Below are positions 1 through 10,600 of a stretch of DNA of 64,000 nucleotides, one piece after another. The notes under the pieces were generated by a model. The model made no database searches. It worked only from the letters and a program-made list of their open reading frames with translations, and was not told the origin of the DNA. Source of the stretch: Cymodocea nodosa. Its lineage: Eukaryota > Streptophyta > Magnoliopsida > Alismatales > Cymodoceaceae. A program made the position numbers and the translations under genes. The stretch lies in the NCBI GenBank assembly GCA_036874045.1, contig CM072335.1, forward strand, positions 17,615,501-17,679,500, written 5' to 3'. How positions within the stretch are numbered: the first letter of the stretch is position 1; every line of letters starts with the position of its first letter.

Positions 1-1693
1 GATGTGTCCTCTACACCTATTCCCTTTAGTCCTACGTTTGAGTCTGTTCCTACCTCCACTATTTTGCCTGCTCCTGCTACTCAGGTGGTGTCTAACCTTT
101 CTAGTTCGCAACTGGTTTCACCCTTTGCTTGCACGTACCAACGTCGTCCACCGGTTCCCATGGTTTCCTTCGATTCTCCTTCCTCGCCTGTAGATGACCT
201 ACCTATTGCACTGCATAAAGGTACTCGTTCTTGTACTGCTCATCCCATTACTCATTTTCTCTCCAATGACCCCTTCTTCCTTGCGGTTCTTTCTGAGTCT
301 TTATCTGCACATTATTTGGATGTGCTTACCCTTCCTCAATGGAAGGCTGCTATGGATGTTGAGATGCAAGCTTTACTTGCTCGAGGCATATGGAAGCTTG
401 TTACTCACCCTACTCATGCTCCTGTGGTTAGTTGTTGTTGAGTCTTCTCTCACAAGTATCGTCCTGATGGCTTTGTGGCACGTCACAAAGCTCGACTTGT
501 AGCACGTGATTTTTCTCAGACATATGGGGTTGACTACAATGACACCTTCTCCCCGGTGGCTCGTCTCAGCTCTATTCGTATCTTACTCTCTCTTGTCGTC
601 ACCTATTCGTGGACACTCACTCAGCTAGATGTCCAAAATGCTTTCCTCTACGGAGATTTACAAGGAGGTTTATATGGAGCAACCACCAAGTTTTGTTGCT
701 CAGGAGGAGACTAATAGAGTACGTCGCCTTAAAAAGGCCATATATGGACTTAAACAGAGTCCCTGAGCTTGGTTTGCCAAGCTATGCGTTGTGCTTCTTG
801 ATATAGGCTTCTCCAAGTGTGCAGTGGACAATTCTATCTTCCTAAAGAGGAGTACTCGTGGCATTACAATCTTAGCCACTTATGTAGATGATATTCTACT
901 TATCGGAGATAATATAATCGGTATTGGAGCTGCGAAGGACAGACTCCGCCAAGTATTCACTCTACGTGATTTGGGTCAGCCTCGATACTTTCTTGGAATA
1001 GAGTTCTCTTATGCTTCTGGGAAAATAACCTTATCATAGCAGAAGTATGCTATTGACATTCTCAATGAGACAGGTATGTTGAGATGCAAACCTAAGCACA
1101 CCTCGATGGAACAAAACCCCTCTTTTTGGGAAACTACTACAGAGCCACTTCAGGATGTCACACGATACAGGCGTCTAGTTGGGAAGCTGATCCATTTAAC
1201 TGTGATACGCCCTGACATCTCTTTTGTTGTGGGACTCTTGAGCCAATTTATGCAGCAACCAAAAGAGGTACATTGGCAGGGGGCACTTAGAGTTCTAGCT
1301 TACATTAAGAGGTTTCCAGGAAAATGACTGATCTACTCTGACAACAAGCATGTTGACCTCTCAATGTACTCAGATGCTAGCTATGCAGGCGACAGGGAGG
1401 ACAGGAAATCCACCGATGGCTACTATGCCTTCTTAGGTTTAAATTTGATTACTTGGAGAAGTAAAAAGTAGAGTGTAATAGTTACATCCAGTGCTGAAGT
1501 AGAATATAGGAGAATGGCTAATGCTAGCAGGGAAATTGTATGGATAAAGAACTTTCTTGCCAAGCTGGGGATCACAGTCTCTTTACTCATATCTATGCAC
1601 TGTGACAATCAAGCTACTATTTACATTGCTAGCAATGAAACTTTTCATGAGAGAATCAAGCATATAGAGGTAGATTGCCACTATGTTCGTTAA
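1..1693 (+). pseudogene. copia pol fragment: reverse transcriptase and RNase H, broken
   Basis: This stretch would encode the RT and RNase H of a copia polyprotein. Visible landmarks are the RT entry motif WKAAMDVEMQAL (about 340-380), the stretch FSPVARLSSIRILLSL with LDVQNAFLYGDL (about 548-660), the catalytic YVDD at 881-892, the RNase H motif SDASYAGDREDRKST (about 1370-1414), CDNQATIYIASNE (about 1600-1640) and IEVDCHYVR near 1690. It is dead: there is an in-frame TGA at 439-441, a frame change around 660-720, and stops near 1037, 1325, 1468 and 1691. The GLKQSP region is scrambled around 750-780. The N-terminal part of pol is beyond the left edge. Confidence 0.88.
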
Positions 1694-1844
1694 CTGTTGC
1701 TCCAAGGTGTGATCACCACATCATACACCAAGTCATCTCTGTAGCTTACTGATATTTTCACTAAGCCACTAGTTGTAGGCCCATTCTCTATTTTTTGTAA
1801 CAAACTTGGAGTATTCAATTTATTTTCTCTAGCTTGAGGGGGAG

Positions 1845-1950
1845 TGTTAGATATATTAGTATATGTGTAGGATCCATTTAAGGATCCATTTATGTACTTG
1901 GGTATATATATATATACCTAAGACAATCTAAACAATATACACATTTTACT

Positions 1951-1986
<36 letters not shown>

Positions 1987-2001
1987 GTAGCCATTTTCTC
2001 A
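1845..2001 (+). repeat. 3' LTR of copia element 1 (right end approximate)
   Basis: It starts with TG right after the polypurine tract and contains two GGATCCATTTA-type repeats and a long (CT)n run. The right boundary is placed at the last CA before non-repetitive sequence and is uncertain because the matching 5' LTR is off-window. Confidence 0.5.
1953..1984 (+). repeat. (CT)n microsatellite
   Basis: An uninterrupted CT dinucleotide run of about 32 bases inside the LTR of element 1. In plant genes and LTRs such CT tracts often lie just downstream of a transcription start. That role is only an inference here. Confidence 0.85.
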
Positions 2002-2055
2002 CTTATAAAAATGCATTTTTAACATTAAACTGATGAAGAGACCAATGTTTGTTCA

Positions 2056-2181
2056 TGTTAGAAGTTATGTTATTTGTTATATGGATCCTTGTGTATATGG
2101 ATCTTGAAAGATCCATTTACTACTATATATCTATCTATCTTCTAACCTAATAACATTATTCTTTTCATTCAATTTTCAACT
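2056..2181 (+). repeat. 5' LTR of copia element 2
   Basis: Begins TGTTAGAAGTTATG and ends TTTCAACT directly before the primer-binding site. It contains a small inverted repeat around ATGGATCTTGAAAGATCCAT. It matches 6874-6999 along its whole length. Confidence 0.93.
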
Positions 2182-2193
2182 TAGTATCAGAGC
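2182..2193 (+). other. Primer-binding site of element 2
   Basis: TAGTATCAGAGC directly abuts the 5' LTR and differs at one base from TGGTATCAGAGC, the usual plant copia complement to initiator Met-tRNA. Confidence 0.85.
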
Positions 2194-2920
2194 ATGGAGG
2201 TCAGGTCCTCCACCGCCATCTTCACGCCAGGTTCGCGTGAAGCAGTTGAGACAAGAGCTCGATGGGTCGTTGGACTAGTCACAGACAAGTAGACCAACAG
2301 TTTCAATCTTGAGATCGGCGTAAAGCAATAGTAGAACGCCAGTTGCCGTTGCAGTCACTCGCATCCGTAGGTGGCGTCATCGAAGGTCTGTCAATCGTTG
2401 CAGTTATAGGCTGTCGCCATCATCATTGCCCCTCTTGCCTGTCACCCTGCATCTCCGTCAAAGTTGCGAAGGAGCGTGCATTGCGTTGTCGGCATCCTAG
2501 AAGGTATGTTGACCGAACCTCCTTACCACCACCATGCGTTGACTACTGCCACTGCCCAACACATCGGAATATCCCACCGAACACGTCAAGACCGTGCTTG
2601 AAGGACAGGAAGGCGGAGATTCAGTTCACTGCGACGCAAAGCACAGCGGTGATTAAGCTAAAGCACTGGAAGACAAGAAGCAAAGGGTCAGGCCTTGATC
2701 GAATTTGGATTGGAGACGAAGCTCCAGTAGGAGAAGGATCTGGTGACGCCATCGCCGTCGTCTGCGACGTCTCCCCCGCCTTCACTGCCATTTCTACACG
2801 AGCGAGTGCTGCGTAGTTTCTCCTCGCAAGCAAAAAAAAAAAAATCCTGTCTTGGATAGTCCTGTCCAAGTCTTTGTTTGCCTCTAGTGTTTCAGATTTT
2901 TGTGATCAGTGTTGATCTCT
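2194..2920 (+). other. Leader (5' untranslated) region of element 2
   Basis: About 730 bases between the primer-binding site and the gag start, richer in GC than the surroundings. It can be read open from 2343 to 2816, but the translation is Cys/His/Arg-rich and resembles nothing I know, so I treat it as leader rather than a gene. Confidence 0.6.
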
Positions 2921-3916
2921 ATGGCTGCTTCAGGTAGTTCTTCGACTCCACTTCTCGTCAGATAATTTATGGGTGTGCCCGAATGCCTAAATGGCTCTAA
3001 TTATATGCTATGGGCACAAAGTTTTGAAATTATTGTCATAGGCTATTGGCAAGAGCATCATCTACATTCACCACCTCTAGATGTCAAAGATACTCATTAC
3101 CAAGATTGGTATGTAGATGATGCTGCAATCATTTCTTGGATGCTATCAAGTATGGAACCTTCTGTTGCTCGTGGAGTTTCCATGCTTAGACCAGCACGTA
3201 AGATATGGATTACATTAAAACGCATGTATGGACATGAGAAAAATGTCTCAAAAATCTTCCAGCTATATGATGACTTGTTTCATCTTAGACAGGGGGAAAA
3301 ATCTTGCCAAGAACACTATAGCATCTTTAGAGGTCTGATCAATGAGTTAAATGTGTATCAAACACCTATCACAAATATCTCTACATTCCTTCAATATAGA
3401 GAAGAGCTTGCTGTCACCTTTTACTTAGCTAGTTTGAACCTAAAAGTGTCATCTCACCTATGTGGTCCTGTTCTAGGTGTAGATACTATGTCTGATCTTC
3501 ATGAGACTTTTGCCAAGGCCTTACGGATCTCTACTTCTTCGTCCATAGTCTCTCCTATTACAGATCAGACTGCACTTGTAGCTCCTAATGTCAAAGGAAG
3601 GAATTGTGGTACTAGGAGGCGTGAAGAACGCCCACGTACCAAATGTCAATGGTGTGGAAGGCAAGGACATCGTTCTAATAGGTGTTGGGATAAATTCCCA
3701 CATCTCAAACCCGCACAGGCTCATATTGCATCTTCTTTTAGACGGAACACAAGAAATGAGACATCTGAGCCCACCATTACTATTTCTCAAACTGCCTACA
3801 ATCGTCTTGTTCAGTCTCAGGGAATCATGTCTTCACAGGCCATGAGTGCACAAGCTACTATCTCTCATCATCCATCAGGTACTTCTACTCAATCTGCTTC
3901 ATCTGATACTTCTTAG
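2921..3916 (+). pseudogene. copia gag (element 2)
   Basis: This is the nucleocapsid protein of element 2. The natural start is probably ATG 2921 (MAASGSSSTPLL), because it is in frame with the body; an in-frame TAA at 2963-2965 breaks it, and the next ATG at 2969 gives a 315-residue frame. The body shows the usual plant copia gag features: LWAQSFEI near the start, IWITLKRMYG in the middle, and a zinc knuckle CQWCGRQGHRSNRC (CX2CX4HX4C) near residue 230. The frame ends at TAG 3914-3916, and protease follows in the same frame, so the ancestor was one gag-pol ORF. Confidence 0.9.
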
Positions 3917-6861
3917 ATTATAGACTCGGGTGCCTCATCACACGTATCAGGTACTTCTACCCTTTTCGAACGCCTAATCTCAATGCCAAACAAATCCTCT
4001 GTTACTATAGCTGATGGCCGTTCATGCTCTGTATCTGCATATGGAGATATTCAAGCCTCCACTCAAATTAGACTGAGCAATGTCCTTTATGTTCCTGAAT
4101 TTTCTTTTAATTTATTATCCATTAGTGCCATTATCGTTCAATTATCATGCAAAGTCACTTTCTATCATTTTCATTGTACTTTGCAGGACTTGTAGACGGG
4201 TCGGAGGATTGGTTTGGGGCATAAGCAGTTAAATGGAGCATATATGTTGGTCCGTAATTGTATTCCTCGTGAATTAATTGCGTGCATGTCCAATACTGAT
4301 TCCTCCTACACTTGGCACTGTCGCCTTGGGCACCCATCTCTAGAGAAGCTTCGACAAGCTCTCCCCTAGATATCCATTACCTCTTTTGATTGTGAGTCCT
4401 GTCAGTTGGGTAAGCACACACGTGCTACCTTCTCGAGTCTTAATCTGTCGTCGTCTTTAAACAAATTTAATTTAGTACATTGTGATATCTGGGGTCTTAG
4501 TCGTGTTCCTTCTGTCTAAGGACACAAGTACTACATTGTTTTTGTTGATGATTATTCTCTTGGGTCTACTTGTTAAAAGATCATCAATGTGTTGTAAATG
4601 TTTTTCAGCAATTTCTAAATGAAATTCAAAACCAATTTGATGTTTGCCTCAAAATTGTGCGCACTGATAATGCTCTTGAATTTATGCAAAACTCCTTTCA
4701 ATCTATTTGTTCATCTTCTAGTATTCAACATCAAATTACCTGCTCCTATACATTCCAACAAAATGGAGTTGTTGAACGCAAGCATCGTCACATTTTGGAT
4801 GTAGCTCGGACACTCATGTGTACTACCACTGTTTCTAAATATCTTTGGTCTGATGTCATCCTCACTGCCACTTATCTCATTAACCGGATGTCTTCCACTC
4901 CTCTGGGGGGAGCAATTTCCCTTCATTGGCTCTATCCAGATAAAGAATTGTTTTCTATCCCTCCTAAGGTGTTTGGTTGTGTTGCTTTTGTTCAGAATCT
5001 CTCTCTTTCTCTTGATAAACTCTCTTCTCGAGCTTTTAAATGTGTTTTTGTTGGTTATTCTCGAACTCAGAAGGGATATCGATTGTATCATCCTTCTACA
5101 AAGAAGTATTATACTACCATGGATGTCATCTTTTTTGAGTCTCACCATTTCTTTGATGGTTCCACCTCTTCTGAGTCGTCATCTTCTCATTTAGAACATC
5201 TCCTTACTATTCCTACTACTATGTTACAGGAATCTGATCAGGGACAATCACACACTCACCAACCTCTACAAGTTTACAGTCGCAAACCACGCTTGTCTCT
5301 ACTTGCTGCTGCTGCTACCCCTGCCTCCTTCGCACCTGAATGTAAAGATTTCATCTCCGATGATAATGGTCTTTTACTTATTGCCCTTTGCAAAGGCACA
5401 AGATCACGTACCTTACATCCTATATCTCATTTTATCTCTTATAAAAACCTTAACCTTGTTTTTCGTGACTTTGCACTTGCCATTTCCTCTGAGTCTATAC
5501 CTAGGAATGCATTTGAAGCTATGCAGGTACCTCATTGGAAGAAAGCCATGGATGAGGAGATGGATGCCCTGCTCTCTCGTGGCACTTGGGAGCTGATTCC
5601 CCGTCCTAAACGAGCCAATGTAGTGTCTTGCCGATGGATTTTTACCATCAAACGGAAGGTTGATGGCACCATCGAGCGATACAAGGCTCGCTTGGTTGCT
5701 CGTGGTTTCTCTCAAGAGTATGGAGTGAATTATGCTGAAACTTTTTTGCCTGTTGCTCGGTTGGATTCTATTCGGGTTCTTCTTTCCATGGTTGTCAATC
5801 AATCATGGACTCTTACTTAGCTTGATGTTAAGAATGCTTTTCTCTATGGTGATTTGGAAGAACAGGTATTTATGGAACAACCTCCTGGCTATGTTATTCA
5901 GGGGAAGCCTACAGTGTGTTCTCTTCACAAAGCTATTTATGGTCTCAAACAAAGTCCCAAAGCTTGGTTTGAGAAGTTTAGTAGGGTGATGTGGACTGGA
6001 GGTTTCGCCAACTGTCGTGTAGATCATTCTCTCTTCATCAAACATACCTCTAGTGGCATTATTATTCTTGCAGTTTATGTTGATGATATGCTCCTAACTG
6101 GGAGTGATCAATCTAGCATTGAAGACACCCCAATTGAGCTTAATCATGCCTTGTAGGATGACACGACTCCAGTATATAGGCAACCAGAACAGTACAGGAG
6201 ACTTGTTGAGAAGCTTATATATCTAACATTCACTAGACCAGATATATCATATGTTGTCCACCTTCTGAGCCAATTTATGCATGCTCCTCATGATGCTCAT
6301 TGGAAAAGGGTCATCAGGGTACTTTCTTATATCAAAAGAAAACCTGGACGTGGACTACTTTATCAAAAACATAGACATCTACAGATTCAAGGTTTTTCTG
6401 ATGCAGGATATGCTAGTGATAAGCATGACAGAAAATCAACATCAGGCTATCTATCCTTCATTGGAGGGAACCTGGTTACTTGGCGTAGTAAAAAACAAAA
6501 TGCAATCTCCAAGTCAAGTGCAGAAGTTGAGTACCGCGTTATGTCCAATGTCACCTCTGAACTCATTTGGTTGAAGGCATTGGCTCAAGAACTACAAATT
6601 GAGTCAACTGGACCTATGCTGCTTTACTGTGATAATCAAGTTGCCATTCATATTGCCAACAATCCCACTTTTCATGAGAGAACAAAGTATGTAGAGGTTG
6701 ATTGTCATTTCATTAGGGAAAATGTTCAAAAATAGGTCATCACTACGTCGTTCATTTACTCCAAAGATCAACTAGTGGATGCCCTAACAAAGGCTCTTAA
6801 CAATAGGACTCTAGAACAATTTTGTAATAAGCTGAACCTTACCGATATTTATGCCGCTTAG
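3917..6861 (+). pseudogene. copia pol (protease, integrase, RT, RNase H) of element 2
   Basis: Protease begins immediately after the gag stop with DSGASSH. The integrase zinc finger (WHCRLGHPS ... CESCQLGKH) lies around 4310-4420. The catalytic core has HCDIWG (about 4480), RTDNALEF (about 4660) and QNGVVERKH (about 4760). RT has WKKAMDEEMDAL (about 5536), LDVKNAFLYGDL (about 5821) and YVDDMLLTG (about 6079); RNase H has SDAGYASDKHDRKST (about 6400) and YCDNQVAIHIANN (about 6627). The frame is interrupted by TAG 4193-4195, TAG 4367-4369, TAA 4518-4520, a frame change near 4560-4570, TAG 5818-5820, TAG 6154-6156 and TAG 6733-6735. The RT thumb segment expected after YVDD is missing (about 200 bases) near 6120-6160. 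Confidence 0.92.
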
Positions 6862-6873
6862 CTTGAGGGGGAG

Positions 6874-6999
6874 TGTTAGAAGTTATGTTATTTGTTATAT
6901 GGATCCTTGTGTATATGGATCTTGAAAGATCCATTTACTGCTGTATATCTATCTATCTTCTAACCTAATAACATCATTCTTTTCATTCAACTTTCAACT
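6874..6999 (+). repeat. 3' LTR of copia element 2
   Basis: It starts right after the polypurine tract and is 126 bp long, matching the 5' copy with scattered substitutions (for example CTGCTGTATATC against CTACTATATATC). Confidence 0.93.
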
Positions 7000-7549
7000 G
7001 TTAACAATAAGGGATAACAAAACTTGTATTGAACACTTCATCTCTTAATCTTTTATCAATTGTTATTCTAACTTCATTTCTATACTTATCATTTCCTGTC
7101 TATCACAATTTGAAACCACTATTCTCAAATGACTAAGATTTTTTCCTACTAATTTAGTTTCTTGCAAGTATAATAATGTTAATTTTTCTTTTTATCATTA
7201 TATCTATTAATTTCATACTCTTACTGGTCAAGATTCATATATTCTAAGCTGGTAGCCTAATTTTGGTATTTTCAATTAACTTCTTTACCCACACTCATTC
7301 ATTAAGACATAAAAATCTTTATTGTCATCTACTTCTCGATGCCAGTGGAGAGCCCCTAACTTGTAAATGTTACACCAAAGGTGTAACACTTCCCTCATGT
7401 TGAATGTTTTACACAAATGGCTGTCTATATCTAACATTAACCCTCCTTTATCCAAGCTTGGGACCAATCATAAAGGAATAAACCTCCACAAGCAGAGTTG
7501 TCTGATGAATTAAATAAAATAAAAAAATGTTTCATCAAGATACATTCAC
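7000..7549 (-). other. Left part of intron 10 of the PH-START gene; nothing else recognised
   Basis: This AT-rich stretch lies between copia element 2 and exon 10. I looked on the minus strand for the next START exon (expected to code for a block like SKRDFVFSRQW) and did not find it. A minus-strand open frame at 7285-7467 does not join exon 10 in phase. Either the remaining exons are left of the window or the gene is truncated here. Confidence 0.5.
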
Positions 7550-7645
7550 CTGCTTAAGAATTTTGGATCGTATTTTCCATAGACAATGTCAAAATGTCCA
7601 TTTACTTCATCAATTAGCTGTAGATCACCAGTAATTGTATCCCAT
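7550..7645 (-). CDS. PH-START gene exon 10 (last exon in window)
   Basis: 96 bases, reading WDTITGDLQLIDEVNGHFDI and then YDPKFLSR; acceptor ..ATCTGCAG, donor GTGAAT, separated from exon 9 by only 71 bp. The gene clearly continues, since START is not finished. Confidence 0.88.
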
Positions 7646-10600
7646 CTGCAGATGTTTCACGTAAAAAGATACAATGATTTAATCTTAACATGCAATAAAC
7701 TATTAGCAGAACATACTCATATCTCTTATGCCCATCAACACTGAGAATAGTTTCAAATACTGTATCCACGTCTGCATCTATTACACCAACGGACTTCACC
7801 AAAAAGTTTTTTTTTCCCTGTAAACAAAGTAAATGTCAAGAATTAACATATGGTTGCTGTTGTTGGAACTTCGAACATGAAAGAAAATAGATAAATTTGA
7901 ACTCATTTGTTGTACATCTCCAATCTTATGGAAGGATAAGTATACTAAAGCTTCACAGTACTGAATTTTGACACAACTGCTAATCAAAAGAGAATTCCTG
8001 TAACCTGTGAAACTTCACAAATAAATTCCATAGCAAGTGAATCCTACTACTCTTAATAGAAATAACTCAATATCATTTGATTTTGATGTTGCATTTCTAA
8101 GATATGTGTCCTTTTCTGTTTTATTTAAGTTGAGACATTCTTGTGCTGTTTCCTTTTGGTTTATTCTTCTCCTATTGTTAGCATTCTCTTTTGTTATATT
8201 CTCTAAAAGCTTTTTTGTAATTTTTTATCTTAACATAATAAAATTGCCTCAACAATTGAAAGAAATTACATAGTTTGAAAGTTAATGGAGCATATTTTTG
8301 CACACTTTTTTTATTCAATGGGTTAACCCTAACTTTGAGGAAGAGGGATCGAGTTCCAGGCCCATGCCTGAGATGGGGGATCTTTTCCCCTCACGTACTA
8401 AATGCAGGGAAACAAACCCACGACCATAGGTTGGAGGATGAAACCCCTAGCCATTTAGGATGAATTGTAGTACTCAAACATTTTTACACTTAATATATAT
8501 GTATATAATTTGAAATTAATTAAAATATAAGACAGATTAATCATCCAATTAATCACAGATAGCAGTAATATCATTAATTAATTGTTATCCAATCCAATTC
8601 CAATTTCCTAAACCTTGCATTTGAACATAGATGATTCTATTCATAGTAAGCATGCAAAATCGAATAATAAAATCTGCAGACAACCTACTGTTAGTGCCAA
8701 TGATGACAGGTTTTTCTGCATTAATTGCATGCACAAATCTGAAGTGATGTAGAATACATCAAAATACAAACTATTCTTTGTATCAAGAACTTCAGTAATG
8801 ATACCATTCAAAAAAAGGAGCTTCAACAAGAAATTCACCTTTGATTCTCTCATATCCTCAAAAATTCGAACACCTGAAACAACAACTGAAATCTTAGAAG
8901 ACAACTTTATCATAATAAAGATGACTCCATGATCACAACAAATGCTTTCAAACTTGTACAACTATATTATAAGATGCAAACAGCAGCATCAACCCCCATT
9001 CCATGAAAAAGATACATGAAATAGATCTATTTATATCACTGGAGTGCAGTAATACTGCCTCTTGTTGATATGGGGGGAGCGGCTATAGGAAGAAAACAGG
9101 AGAAAATTTCTATTTGTGGGTACATTCATGACATGATGCTCTCAATCTGACAGAAATTAGAGTGAAAAACTTATTGCAAACTATCACAGCTTTTAGCTTT
9201 GAGAGAAATTAGCTATGATAGTTTAAAATAGGTTTTTCACTCTAATTTTTGTCAGACAAGGAAGAGAAATAAAGTAAAAACAAAAAGATTGAAGGAGCTC
9301 GTATATTTTAGTTTGCAATAGGATTCTCACTCTAATTCAATCTCATTCATAAAAAGAAGAGAAATAAATTAGCAACAAAGATTGAATGAGCTCATATATA
9401 TGCACTAAAACATGTGTTTGAAAACAAAAAATTTCCAGGTCAAAAAAGATAAAGATCAATTGAATCCAATTGATCGTATATTCATATATCAAAATTGAGG
9501 CAATGAGGAACTCATATATGATATTACATTCATTTGGATTTTTAATTATATCTCATTCTTTGGGACAATAGCTCATCACTTATTTTTCTCTTTATTTAGA
9601 CTTTAACACTCCCCCTCAAGCTAGAACATCTAACTTGCAACAAATTCATACATAAGAAAATTAGAACAAGATAAATAAGGAGATAAAATGGGGGCAACTA
9701 TTAATATGTTGTCATTATTAGACTCAATCAATATATATATATCTGCATATACTAAGAAAACTTGCACACATGCTTTTATAGTACTAATACAAACATCATC
9801 AACCATCTAATAAAGATATAGATTGTTACACAAGGCATTCCATAAACCCTAGATCTCATAGAGAACACGTAACTTTAATGGAACAACATTGCTACAATGT
9901 CGACACATATAAGAAAAATATAACTAATTTAATTAAAGATTGATAATGAAGTATTGATAATTTCAGATGGCCGGTGGGGTAGTGATGGCTAGAAGACCTG
10001 GTGCTCAGATATTATGTTGCGGGAGAAGAAAATAGCATCAATCATTACAAATAAGGATCAGAGTGTTTATATAGTAGATATGGTACCCAATAGTAAAAAG
10101 ATATCCAAATACCCACAATACAAGAAATAACATATGTAAAATATAACCCTATATCTAAGAAACATCAACTCTTATTGATAGTGAGAAACAGCAAGGTAAG
10201 AATCTATGAATACACTTGCCATTTGTGATTTTAACGCATCTCCATGAATGGCCACCAGCAGCATCACTCACATCCTCTTCTAAGTTTGAGTCCATTCCAA
10301 CATTATTCCTGATATCTGAAGACTGGCGAAGCAATACCTCTAGTCCTGTGGTAGATGTGTGATATCTTTAGGGTCAGTAACTCTCACAAGGACATACAAG
10401 GCAAGAGAGAGGAAAGAGTTTTCCCTTCCTGTATAGTTGTGTAGCATGTGCAGCATCATTTTATAATTCTTTTTTGCATCATATACTTATTATTTAATGA
10501 ATCAGATCTGATGTAATAATTTTATTTGTGTTCTCCTTGCTGTTATAATTCAGACCAGTATCTTCTCTTATTTTCACTAACATAAGAAATTCAGTAAATT

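Larger units (their letters stand above)
1..2001 (+). mobile_element. 3' part of Ty1/copia element 1, degenerate, cut by window edge
   Basis: The sequence runs from the integrase-RT linker through reverse transcriptase and RNase H, then a polypurine tract (1833-1844, CTTGAGGGGGAG) and the start of a 3' LTR at 1845 (TGTTAGATATATTAG). The domain order RT, RNase H, LTR is that of Ty1/copia. gag, protease and integrase lie outside the window. The LTR probably ends near 2001 (..TTTTCTCA), but the 5' copy is not visible, so that end is a guess. Element 2 begins only about 55 bases further on in the same orientation. Confidence 0.85.
2056..6999 (+). mobile_element. Complete but decayed Ty1/copia element 2 with 126-bp LTRs
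   Basis: Both LTRs are present and exactly 126 bp long (2056-2181 and 6874-6999), differing at only a handful of sites. A primer-binding site follows the 5' LTR at 2182-2193 (TAGTATCAGAGC, one mismatch to the usual copia initiator-Met tRNA complement). A polypurine tract lies at 6862-6873. The flanks GTTCA (2051-2055) and GTTAA (7000-7004) look like a 5-bp target duplication with one change. Inside are gag, protease, integrase, RT and RNase H in copia order. Total length is 4944 bp. Several in-frame stops, a frame change and an internal RT deletion make it non-autonomous. It is a separate insertion from element 1. Confidence 0.93.

Noticed and set aside
2343..2816. 157-residue plus-strand frame in the leader of copia element 2 as a gene
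   Set aside because: It lies between the primer-binding site and gag, has Cys/His/Arg-rich composition without known motifs, and an opposite-strand frame overlaps it; most likely a chance frame in GC-richer leader.
7285..7467. Minus-strand open frame (..LHWHREVDDNKDFYVLMNECG) as the next START exon
   Set aside because: With an acceptor at TTAG before it, joining to exon 10 (phase 2) gives a different frame with an early stop, and similarity to the family block is weak.
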